In this document: in pieces, positions 54,859-62,908 of the stretch
Numbering within the stretch: the stretch's first letter is position 1
How the letters are laid out: each line of letters starts with the position of its first letter
NCBI RefSeq assembly: GCF_001717955.1
Contig: NZ_CP014168.1
Coordinates: 4,619,501 to 4,683,500, forward strand
DNA from: Sphingomonas panacis
GTDB lineage: Bacteria > Pseudomonadota > Alphaproteobacteria > Sphingomonadales > Sphingomonadaceae
Direction: 5' to 3'
Length of the DNA: 64,000 bases
Made by a program: the position numbers and the translations under genes
The notes under the pieces: model-generated
Told to the model about the DNA's origin: nothing
Database searches by the model: none
What the model saw: the letters and a program-made list of their open reading frames with translations, nothing else

Positions 54859-55464
54859 ATGATCCGCGTTTCCGGCCTGGCGGCGCTGCTGCTCGCAGCC
54901 TCGATCACTGCCCCCGCCACCGCGCAGACCAGCGATCCCGCTGGCGCGACCGTGCAGGCGCTAGACGACGGGCTGCTCGCGATCATGAAGGGCGGCAAGG
55001 CGCTCGGCGTGGCGGGGCGTTCGGCCAAAATCGCGCCTATCGTCGATCGCGCGTTCGACATTCCGCTGATGACCCGGCTGTCTGTCGGCCCCGCCTGGAC
55101 GACGACCGCGCCGGCTGACCAGACCGCCTTGGTCGCCGCGATCCGCAAGCTGACGATCGCGCAATATGCCGGCAATTTCGATAGCTGGTCGGGCGAGAGC
55201 TTCAAGATCGCCCCGCAGGTCGAGACGCGCGGCACCGACAAATTGGTGCGCACGACATTGGTCGCGCCGAAGGGCGAACCGACCGCGATCGCCTATCGCC
55301 TGCGCCAGAGTGGCGGGCAGTGGAAGATCATCGACGTGTTCTACCAGAACTCGGTCAGCCAACTCGCCACGCGTCGCTCGGACTTCGCCGGCATTCTCGG
55401 CAAGGGCGGTGCCAAGGCGCTGGTGAAGCACCTCGACCAGCTCTCCGCCAAGGCGGCGAACTGA
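54859..55464 (+). CDS. hpnM: MlaC-type lipid-binding protein HpnM
   Basis: The 201-residue protein begins with a signal peptide (MIRVSGLAALLLAASITAPATAQ). The rest is an MlaC/Ttg2D fold (IVDRAFDIPLMTRLSVGPAW, then FDSWSGESFKIAPQVE and GGQWKIIDVFYQNSVSQLATRRSDF). MlaC carries phospholipids between membranes; HpnM is its counterpart in hopanoid loci. ATG 54859 has a TGGAG site; an upstream in-frame ATG at 54844 is less likely. mlaA follows 5 nt downstream. Confidence 0.92.
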   Translation: MIRVSGLAALLLAASITAPATAQTSDPAGATVQALDDGLLAIMKGGKALGVAGRSAKIAPIVDRAFDIPLMTRLSVGPAWTTTAPADQTALVAAIRKLTIAQYAGNFDSWSGESFKIAPQVETRGTDKLVRTTLVAPKGEPTAIAYRLRQSGGQWKIIDVFYQNSVSQLATRRSDFAGILGKGGAKALVKHLDQLSAKAAN

Positions 55465-55469
55465 TCCGC

Positions 55470-56513
55470 ATGGGATTTTCCGGGGGCGCGAGCGCCTTGG
55501 CGCTCGCCGCATCGTTGATGACGCCAATCATGGCGAGCGCGCAGCAGCAAGCCGCGCCAGCGGGGGTCATCGCGCCCAAGCCGCTGTCGCCGACCGCGGT
55601 ATCGCCTGCGGTGAAGGCGGCGCGGCCAGCGCATTTCCAGGGCGACCCGCTGGAGAACCTCAACCGCAAGCTGTTCTCGATCCATAATTTTTTCGAACGA
55701 ATCCTCTTCCGGCCGGTCGCCATGGCGTACAAGGCGGTGGTTCCCAAGATCATCCGGGGCGGCATCCGTCACGTCTTCTCAAACATCGGCGAGCCGGTGG
55801 TGTTCGTGAACGACATGCTGCAATTGAAGCCCAAGCGGGCGGTGCGAACGGTGGCGCGCTTCGCGATCAACACGACGATCGGCGTCGGCGGGCTGGTCGA
55901 TGTCGCCAAGACCGACGGATTCAAGCTGCCGCACCATTCCAACGGCTTCGGCAACACGCTGGGCCGCTACGGCGTCGGGCCGGGGCCGTATCTGTTCCTG
56001 CCGTTCCTCGGGCCAACCGACTTCCGTGACCTCGGCGCTGCGCCCGTCGACGGCGCGGTGCTGCCCGTCGCGATCGGTTTTCCGTTCAACCGCGTGGAAT
56101 ATCAGATCCCGCAGGGCGTGCTGGTTGGGTTGGACTTGCGCGCCGAGTCGGATGCCGACCTCAAGGCGCTGCTCGGCGGCGCGGTCGACCCATATGCGAC
56201 GCTGCGATCAGCCTTTTTGCAGACGCGCGCGGCGGAGGTCTACGCGCTTCGACACGGTGGCGGGGCAAGCGCCAGCCCGCTCGACGATCCGCTGGCCGAT
56301 CCAGCGGCCGGCGGCGGGACGTTCCCGGAGATGATCGATCCGCTGACCGATCCGGCGGCGCCGGTCGGGCAAGCGGCGCCGTCCCCGGCGTTGAGCGATC
56401 CGCTGGTCGATCCCGCCGCGCCTTCGGCCGCCCCGCCATCCTCTACCCCGGATGCGAAGCCGGCTGCGCCGGAGTTGAGCGATCCGTTGGCCGACCCGGC
56501 GAGCAAGCCCTAA
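55470..56513 (+). CDS. mlaA: MlaA/VacJ-family lipid-removal protein with DPLxDPA repeat tail
   Basis: The 347-residue protein has a signal peptide (GASALALAASLMTPIMASA) but no lipobox cysteine. The MlaA core follows (PLENLNRKLFSIHNF, GEPVVFVNDMLQ, ARFAINTTIGVGGLVDVA, LPFLGPTDFRDLGA). MlaA pulls misplaced phospholipids out of the outer leaflet and hands them to MlaC, here presumably HpnM. The C-terminal 80 residues are low-complexity, with four copies of a DPLxDPA unit. Such a tail and the absence of a lipid anchor are unusual compared with E. coli MlaA. Confidence 0.9.
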   Translation: MGFSGGASALALAASLMTPIMASAQQQAAPAGVIAPKPLSPTAVSPAVKAARPAHFQGDPLENLNRKLFSIHNFFERILFRPVAMAYKAVVPKIIRGGIRHVFSNIGEPVVFVNDMLQLKPKRAVRTVARFAINTTIGVGGLVDVAKTDGFKLPHHSNGFGNTLGRYGVGPGPYLFLPFLGPTDFRDLGAAPVDGAVLPVAIGFPFNRVEYQIPQGVLVGLDLRAESDADLKALLGGAVDPYATLRSAFLQTRAAEVYALRHGGGASASPLDDPLADPAAGGGTFPEMIDPLTDPAAPVGQAAPSPALSDPLVDPAAPSAAPPSSTPDAKPAAPELSDPLADPASKP

Positions 56514-56530
56514 GCCCCGCTCCATCGCCG

Positions 56531-56601
56531 CAGCGCAAGCTGGGGTCTCTCGGTGAGACGCGAAACACTCGCCCGGCCTCAAGAGACTCCAGCTTGCGCT
56601 G
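56531..56601. repeat. Inverted repeat between convergent mlaA and hpnN
   Basis: The arms 56531-56550 (CAGCGCAAGCTGGGGTCTCT) and 56582-56601 match as reverse complements at 19 of 20 positions. The element lies in the 127-bp gap between two convergent genes, so its hairpin may act as a two-way terminator. It is of a different sequence family from A and B. Confidence 0.8.
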
Positions 56602-56640
56602 GAGTGACGATTGGCGGGAGGAGCGCCTTTTCAGCCGCCG

Positions 56641-59238
56641 TTACGCCTTTTCCGTCTTCCTCGGCGGGCCGAGCAACGCCGGCTCGAAGATCAGCGCGCA
56701 TACCAGAGTCCATGCCAGCGAGATCATCAGGATCTTGCCCATGCTCGCGGTGCCGGGATGGTGCGACAGCCACAGGCTGCCGAACGCGCTGCCGGTGGCG
56801 AGCGCGCTGAACAGCACCGCGCGCGCCAAGCTCGATTGCAGCAGGTCGGTCGCCCCTGCCCGCCATGCCATCACGAAATAGATGTGGAAGGCGACGCCGA
56901 CGCCGAACAGCAGCGGGAAGGCGATGATGTTGGCGAAGTTGATCGGCTGGCCGATCAGCACGCAACTGCCCAGCGTCAGGAAGCCCGACAGCACCACCGG
57001 CGCGAGCGTAAACGCGACTTCGCGGGCATCGCGCAACACGATGAACAGCAAGCCGCTGATGAGCACCAGCGCGAGCACGCCCGCCTCGATGAACGCCCAG
57101 GCGATCGTGCCCGCCGCCTCCTGAGTTGCGACCGGCAGGCCGGAGGCATCGGGCGCGACCGTGCGCACCGCCTTGGTGAAACGGCGCAGCACCGCATTGT
57201 CGTTGCTGTCGCCGCGCGGGAAGACCTGGATCAGCGCGCGGCCATCCTTGGCGACCCAATTGCCGGCGATTTCGGGCGGCAAGGTCGTGCGCGTGACGGG
57301 TTCGGCCTGCAGCGTCGCGCGGACCTGATCGAGCATTACGCCGAGCGGGGTCACCAGCACGTCATGCGCGCGCGCGCGGATTTGCGGCGACGCCGAGGCG
57401 AGCCGCGCGAACAGAGTGGCGAGTCGGCGCGCGTCCTGCGCGGGTTTGTCAGCCACGCTCCCGGCGACCTTGCGGAGTTGCGCGGCGGTGGCGTTGAGCG
57501 CGGCGACGTTCTCCGCATCCGAGGGCGTGGCCGCCATATCGAACGGGTTGATCGTCGCGTCGAGCAGCAACGATGCGTCCTGAAGCAGCGCGAGTTTCTG
57601 CGGCTGATCCTCAGGCACGAAGCCATCGACCGTCACCGCCGCGTCGACTTCGGGCAGCTTGGCGAGTCGCGTCGCCAGCGTCTTCGCCGCGTCAGCGTTA
57701 GGGGCGAGCAGGTTGATCGTATTGGGGGTGCGCAGCGGATCGTGCATCAGATCGGCGAGCGCGCGCATCGCCGGACCGTTGGGGTTGCGCAGGTGGAGCG
57801 GGTTGAAGTCGAACCGAACGAACGGCAGCAGTGCGATGCTGACCAGCATCGACAGCGCGAACGCCCATAAGACCGCCTTGCGATGCGTGTGCAGCCAGCG
57901 ATCGAGCGGCGCGGCCTCCCGGAACCCAACCTCTCGGCGTGGGGTGCCCGGCTTGAACAGGGTGAGCAGCGCGGGCAGCAGGGTGATCGACAGCAGCAGC
58001 GCGATGACCATGCCGATGCCGGCGATGATGCCGAGTTCGGAGATGCCGATATAGTCGGTCGGCAGGAACGCGCCGAAGCCGAGGAACACCGCGCCCGCCG
58101 CCAACGCCAGCGGCGCGGACAAAGCGGTCGCCGCGCGGCGCAGCGCCTCGGGCGTGGCGTGGCCGTCGAGCCGCTCGGCATTGTAGCGCACGCTGATCTG
58201 GATGCCGAAATCGACCCCCAGCCCGACGAACAGCGGGATGAACGCGACCGAGATCAGATTGAGCGTGTGGACCGCGAGCATACCGGCGGCGGTGGTGATG
58301 ACGAGACCCGCGATGATGGTGACGACGATCGCCGCGACGATCTTCGCCGATCGCGTCGCCAGCCACAGCGTGACCAGCATCGCCAGCGCCATGATGAGGC
58401 CGACGATACCGATATTCTCTTCGAGCGTGGCGAACTCCTCGTCGGCGAGCGGCACCTCGCCGGTGGTCCGCACCGAGACGCCGTGCGCCGCGTCGAGCCC
58501 GAGCTTCGCCGCCTGCTGGTCGATCGCCGCGACGGCATCCTCGCCGGGCTGGAGCGCGCCGTAATCGAGCTTGGGCTGGGCGAGGATCAGGCGGCGACGC
58601 GGCGGCGCCTGGCCGCTGCCGGGCGCAGCCATGAGCTCCTGCCACGAGAAATAGGCGGGCTTGCCGGCGAGCGTCGTGTCGAGCGCATCGCCGAGCGAAC
58701 GCATCGGCGTATCGAAATCGGCGAGTTTGGCGGCACCCTGCTCCACCCCCATCAGCGCAGTGCCGAACGCACCGGCGATGCCGCGCAGCGACGGATCGCG
58801 CGCGAGCGGACCGAGCAGGGGCTGGGCTTTGATGAGCGCATCGGTCGCGTTTTTGACCTCGGCGACCGAGCCGAACATCAGCCCCTGTTTGGCGAAGTAT
58901 GCGCCGCCGTCGGGACGTTCGGCGCGGCGGAAGTGTTTGGTGTCTGCGGCGAGCGCGTCGGTGAGTTTGGCGGCACCGGCTTCGGCGAGTTCGGGGGTTT
59001 TGCCGTCGACGATGACGAGCAGCACGTCGGTGAGGTTCGGGAACGCCGTCTCGACCGCTTTCTCGTTCTGCCGCCACGCGACCTTGGGTGAGATCAGCGC
59101 CGCGGTGTCGGTGGTCATCGAGAAGCTGGTCGCCGCATAAGCGAGCGCGACGCCGGTCAGCGCGAGGCACGCCAGCACGGCCAGCACCGGACGACGCACG
59201 CTGGCCGCAACCAGCCGCAGGATCAGGGTGGCGATCAA
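56641..59238 (-). CDS. hpnN: Hopanoid RND transporter HpnN
   Basis: The 865-residue membrane protein is an MMPL/RND-type transporter with two halves of about six helices each. The first helix is followed by a large periplasmic loop, and the charge-relay region is seen at LIMALAMLVTLWLATRS and VFLGFGAFLPTDY. HpnN moves hopanoids from the inner to the outer membrane in Rhodopseudomonas; loss leaves them in the inner membrane. The ATG overlaps the stop of the upstream DUF2141 gene by 4 nt. Confidence 0.92.
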   Translation of the reverse strand: MIATLILRLVAASVRRPVLAVLACLALTGVALAYAATSFSMTTDTAALISPKVAWRQNEKAVETAFPNLTDVLLVIVDGKTPELAEAGAAKLTDALAADTKHFRRAERPDGGAYFAKQGLMFGSVAEVKNATDALIKAQPLLGPLARDPSLRGIAGAFGTALMGVEQGAAKLADFDTPMRSLGDALDTTLAGKPAYFSWQELMAAPGSGQAPPRRRLILAQPKLDYGALQPGEDAVAAIDQQAAKLGLDAAHGVSVRTTGEVPLADEEFATLEENIGIVGLIMALAMLVTLWLATRSAKIVAAIVVTIIAGLVITTAAGMLAVHTLNLISVAFIPLFVGLGVDFGIQISVRYNAERLDGHATPEALRRAATALSAPLALAAGAVFLGFGAFLPTDYIGISELGIIAGIGMVIALLLSITLLPALLTLFKPGTPRREVGFREAAPLDRWLHTHRKAVLWAFALSMLVSIALLPFVRFDFNPLHLRNPNGPAMRALADLMHDPLRTPNTINLLAPNADAAKTLATRLAKLPEVDAAVTVDGFVPEDQPQKLALLQDASLLLDATINPFDMAATPSDAENVAALNATAAQLRKVAGSVADKPAQDARRLATLFARLASASPQIRARAHDVLVTPLGVMLDQVRATLQAEPVTRTTLPPEIAGNWVAKDGRALIQVFPRGDSNDNAVLRRFTKAVRTVAPDASGLPVATQEAAGTIAWAFIEAGVLALVLISGLLFIVLRDAREVAFTLAPVVLSGFLTLGSCVLIGQPINFANIIAFPLLFGVGVAFHIYFVMAWRAGATDLLQSSLARAVLFSALATGSAFGSLWLSHHPGTASMGKILMISLAWTLVCALIFEPALLGPPRKTEKA

Positions 59239-59708
59239 CGCTTCGCGTCGCCGCCGAGGAAATAGCGCAGGTTGAACCTGATCGTCTGTTCACCGCCGGT
59301 CATATCGAACATCGCATCCGTCCATTTCGGCGGACCAAGCTTGATCCGCGCATCGTTCGAAAAGCCGACGCCTTCCTTGGGAATGCCGAACAACGCCTGA
59401 TCGACCTTGCCGTTGCCATTCTCGTCGAGAAAAGCCTGAACCGCATAGCGGCCCGGCGGCAGGCCGGTGACCGACACGGTCGTGACGCCAACCCGCGCGG
59501 GCGCATCGGCGGAGATCGGGCAGTCCTTGAGGAACTGCGCCTGCGTGCAGACGTCGATATGGACGCGGCCGTGCGCGGTGCGGACGTTGCCGATCTCGAC
59601 GTGCAAGGTGCCCGTGCCAGCCGCGCCGCCGGCCAGCGCCGGCGCGGTGGCCATCGCCCATACCGCCAGACCTGCCCACGCGCGCACTGTGCCGAAACCC
59701 GAAGTCAC
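59235..59708 (-). CDS. DUF2141 periplasmic protein
   Basis: The 157-residue protein has a signal peptide (ending APALAGG). A beta-rich DUF2141 domain follows with HVEIGNVRTAHGRVHIDVCT, GLPPGRYAVQAFLDENGNGK and LFGIPKEGVGFSNDARIKLGPP, in family order. The DENGNGKVD segment could bind calcium. Its function is unknown. The stop overlaps the hpnN start, so it heads that operon and may help hopanoid transport. Confidence 0.88.
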   Translation of the reverse strand: MTSGFGTVRAWAGLAVWAMATAPALAGGAAGTGTLHVEIGNVRTAHGRVHIDVCTQAQFLKDCPISADAPARVGVTTVSVTGLPPGRYAVQAFLDENGNGKVDQALFGIPKEGVGFSNDARIKLGPPKWTDAMFDMTGGEQTIRFNLRYFLGGDAKR

Positions 59709-59945
59709 GTTCGATCCTGTTCCATGATCCGCATTGAAGCGGACGCCTTTCGCGCTGCGGCGATGAATGCGGCGTGTATCGAGACGGCTGGCGCGGTCCA
59801 GCGTTTTCCGTCCGATCTGGCCAGAATCCGCGAAGATCGGGGCCGCGAGAGGGCATGACGCTGCCGTTCGATTGTCAAAGCGTGGGGGTGATTAAGGGAT
59901 AACTCACCTTTTTTTGGTTTGGTGCGCGCAACTGGGGAGATACCA

Positions 59946-61688
59946 ATGCGCGACCTGCCGGCGACGACTACCTTGTCGCACCCTATCAGCCTGCGAATCC
60001 GTGAGATCGTGCGGGACGCTGGCCCCGCCGTGGCGATCGAGTCGGGTGGCATGTCGCTGAGCTATGCCGACCTTGATGCACGCGCCGCCGCGCTGGCCGG
60101 AGCGCTCGCCGTGCGCGGCGTGACGCCGGGCGCGACCGTCGCGGTGGGCCTGCCGCGTTCGGCCGAGCAGATCGTCGCGCTGCTCGCGGTGTGGTATGCG
60201 GGCGCCGCCTATCTGCCGCTCGATCCGGCGTGGCCCGAGGCGCGACTGGAGTCGTTCGTCGAACGCGCCGGATGTGCGGCGGTGATCGCGCCGCGCGGTT
60301 CGGGCCTAGGCACGGTGGCGCCGGACGATCGCGGTGACTTCGTTGAGGTCGCGGCGGGTGATCTCGCCTACGTCATCTTCACCTCGGGTTCGACCGGCGA
60401 GCCCAAGGCGGTCGAGGTCGGGCACGACAATCTCGCCGCTTTGGTCGATTGGCATCTCGACGCGTTCGCGGTCGGTGCGGGCACGCGCAGCGCGCACCTC
60501 GCCGGGCTGGGCTTCGACGCGGCGGCGTGGGAGGTGTGGCCGACGCTGGCGGCGGGCGGCACGCTCTGCCTCGCCGACGATGCGGTGCGACTCGATCCTG
60601 TCGCGTTGCGCGACTGGCTGGTGCGTGAGCGCATCGACGTGGCGTTCGCGCCGACCGCGCTGGCCGAGCCGCTCGTCACGATGGACTGGCCGGCGGACGC
60701 CCGCTTGCGCGTGCTGCTCACCGGCGCGGACAAGCTGACGGTGCGGCCCAGGCCGGGCCAGCCGTTCGTCTTCGTCAACAATTACGGCCCGACCGAATGC
60801 ACCGTCGTCGCGACATCGGGCGTGGTCGCGGCGGAGGGCAGCGCGCTGCCGTCGATCGGCACGGCGATCAGCGGCACGACGATCCATCTGCTCGATCCGG
60901 GCGGCGACGACGTGATGCGCGGTGCGCCCGGCGAAGTGTACATCGGCGGTGCGCAGGTCGCGCGCGGCTATCGTGGCGATCCGGCGCTGACCGAGGCGCG
61001 CTTCGTCTCGCATCCGAAGTACGGTCGGCTCTATCGCACCGGCGACCTCGCGCTGCGGCTGGAGGATGGCGACTATGCTTTCCTCGGTCGTGTCGACGGA
61101 CAGGTGAAGGTGCGCGGGCACCGCATCGAACCGGCCGAAGTCGCCGCGGCGCTCAACCGCCTGCCCGAGATCGCGGCGAGCCATGTGCTGGTGCGCGACG
61201 GCGATCTGGTCGCTTATGTCACGCTGAACGGCGAGGCTACCGCCGGTGCGCTCCGCGCCGCGCTCGGGGAGATTTTGCCCGATTATATGGTGCCGGCGCA
61301 TTTCGCGCGGCTCGACGCGATGCCGCTCACCGCGAATGGCAAGATCGACGTGCGCGCGCTGCCTGATCCGGCCAGTGTTGCGATGGCGGAAAGCACCGGC
61401 GCGCGCGCACCGGCCACGCCGACCGAACTGCGGCTGTTCGAGATCGTCAGCGACGTGCTCGGCCACCGCGATTTCGGGGTGGACGACGATTTCTTCCTGC
61501 TCGGCGGACATTCGCTGCTCGGCACGCAGGTCATCATCCGCGCGCGTGATGCGTTCGGGATCGATCTGTCGCTGTTCCATCTGTTCGAGGCGGCGACCGT
61601 CGCCAAGCTGGCCGAGGTGGTCGAGACGCTGATCTTCGCGAAAATCGAAGCGATGAGCGATGCCGACATCGAGAGGCTGTCGGCATAA
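59946..61688 (+). CDS. Free-standing NRPS adenylation-carrier protein, predicted to load leucine
   Basis: The 580-residue protein has an adenylation domain (about 25-475): FTSGSTGEPKAVEV (ATP loop), NNYGPTE, YRTGDLA and the catalytic lysine in LTANGKID (K466). A carrier domain (about 490-565) follows, with phosphopantetheine Ser523 in LGGHSLLG. Ten pocket residues, placed by alignment to GrsA PheA, are D191, A192, W195, F234, L258, G260, N279, V287, V288 and K466, which reads DAWFLGNVVK, the published leucine code. ATG 59946 has GGGGAG upstream. The next gene starts inside the stop (TAATG). A tethered leucyl thioester is probably the product. Confidence 0.93.
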   Translation: MRDLPATTTLSHPISLRIREIVRDAGPAVAIESGGMSLSYADLDARAAALAGALAVRGVTPGATVAVGLPRSAEQIVALLAVWYAGAAYLPLDPAWPEARLESFVERAGCAAVIAPRGSGLGTVAPDDRGDFVEVAAGDLAYVIFTSGSTGEPKAVEVGHDNLAALVDWHLDAFAVGAGTRSAHLAGLGFDAAAWEVWPTLAAGGTLCLADDAVRLDPVALRDWLVRERIDVAFAPTALAEPLVTMDWPADARLRVLLTGADKLTVRPRPGQPFVFVNNYGPTECTVVATSGVVAAEGSALPSIGTAISGTTIHLLDPGGDDVMRGAPGEVYIGGAQVARGYRGDPALTEARFVSHPKYGRLYRTGDLALRLEDGDYAFLGRVDGQVKVRGHRIEPAEVAAALNRLPEIAASHVLVRDGDLVAYVTLNGEATAGALRAALGEILPDYMVPAHFARLDAMPLTANGKIDVRALPDPASVAMAESTGARAPATPTELRLFEIVSDVLGHRDFGVDDDFFLLGGHSLLGTQVIIRARDAFGIDLSLFHLFEAATVAKLAEVVETLIFAKIEAMSDADIERLSA

Positions 61689-62908
61689 TGGCGACCCGCC
61701 CCGTCTCCGACCCCTCACTCAGCCTGTTCCGGCTGCTCGATCCAACCGTACTGGCTGATCCCTATCCGCTCTACGCGCGGCTGCGCAGCGAAGACCCGGT
61801 CTATTGGGATCCGTATCTGCATAGCTGGGTGGTGACGCGCTACAGCGACGTCCATGCCGTGCTGCACCGCTTCTCGGCGGATCGTACCCCCTCGCCCGAC
61901 CTGATGCGCTCGCTCGGCCTCGGCTCGATCGAGCCGATCGCGGCAGTGATGGTCAAGCAGATGCTGTTCCTCGATCCGCCCAACCACACGATCCTGCGCA
62001 AGCTCTGCTCGACCGCGTTCACACCGCGCCGGGTGGAGGCGCTGGAGGAACGCGTGGTGTCGGTCGCCAACCGGCTGATCGACGCCGCGCTCGCCAAGGG
62101 CGAAATGGACGTGATGGCGGATTTCGCCGAACCGTTCCCCTCGATCGTGTTCGCGCATCTGATGGGTGTGCCCGAGGAGGATCATGCGCAGCTCAAGAAA
62201 TGGTCGGCCGATTACGCGCAGATGCTCGGCAATTTCTCGCACAACCCGGACGGGATCGCGCAGGTGCTGAAAAGTACCGCCGACATGATCGCCTATTTCC
62301 AGCATGCCATCCACAGCGGCTCGCTCAAGGACGGTCTCGTCAAATCGCTGGTCGAGGCCGAGATCGACGGCCAGAAACTGACCGAGGAAGAGGTGATCGC
62401 CAATGCCATCGTCACGATGGTGGGCGGACAGGAAACCACCACCAATCTGATCGGCTGCGGGCTGCTGACGCTGTTGCGCCAGCCCGATAAGCTCGCCGAG
62501 CTGCGCGACCGGCCCGAGATCATGGAGAGCGCGATCGAGGAACTGCTGCGCTACGAAAGCCCGTCGCAGCACACCTCGCGCATCGCCACCGAGGATACGC
62601 TGATGGGCGGCAAGCTCATCAAGAAGGGTACGCCGGTGATGGCGGTGATGGCCGCCGCCAACCGCGACCCCGAACGCTTCGCCGATCCCGACGCGCTCGA
62701 TTTCGAGCGCGCGGACAATCGCCACATGGCGTTCGGCTGGGCGGCGCATTTCTGTTTCGGCGCGCCACTCGCCCGGATGGAGGGGCGAATCGCGTTCCGC
62801 CTGCTGCTCGACCGGCTCAAGGCCCTCTCCTTGCCTGAGCAAAAGCTCGAATGGCGCGAGAATCTCGGCCTGCGCGGCCTCAAGGCTTTACGGGTGACCT
62901 TCGCATGA
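61688..62908 (+). CDS. Cytochrome P450, probably acting on a carrier-bound amino acid
   Basis: The 406-residue soluble P450 has the I-helix VGGQETTTNL (246-254), the K-helix ExxR (E285-L-L-R288), and the haem loop FGWAAHFCFG (349-358) with ligand Cys356. The normal glycine of the haem-loop motif (FGxGxHxCxG) is alanine (A352). P450s next to an A-T didomain commonly hydroxylate the amino acid while it is held on the carrier, often at the beta carbon. It is coupled to both neighbours (TAATG upstream, ATGA downstream). Redox partners are not in the window. Confidence 0.92.
   Translation: MATRPVSDPSLSLFRLLDPTVLADPYPLYARLRSEDPVYWDPYLHSWVVTRYSDVHAVLHRFSADRTPSPDLMRSLGLGSIEPIAAVMVKQMLFLDPPNHTILRKLCSTAFTPRRVEALEERVVSVANRLIDAALAKGEMDVMADFAEPFPSIVFAHLMGVPEEDHAQLKKWSADYAQMLGNFSHNPDGIAQVLKSTADMIAYFQHAIHSGSLKDGLVKSLVEAEIDGQKLTEEEVIANAIVTMVGGQETTTNLIGCGLLTLLRQPDKLAELRDRPEIMESAIEELLRYESPSQHTSRIATEDTLMGGKLIKKGTPVMAVMAAANRDPERFADPDALDFERADNRHMAFGWAAHFCFGAPLARMEGRIAFRLLLDRLKALSLPEQKLEWRENLGLRGLKALRVTFA

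Noticed and set aside
37605..59708. Hopanoid locus as recent horizontal transfer
   Set aside because: Codon use and composition match the flanking housekeeping genes, and the gene overlaps are typical of the host.
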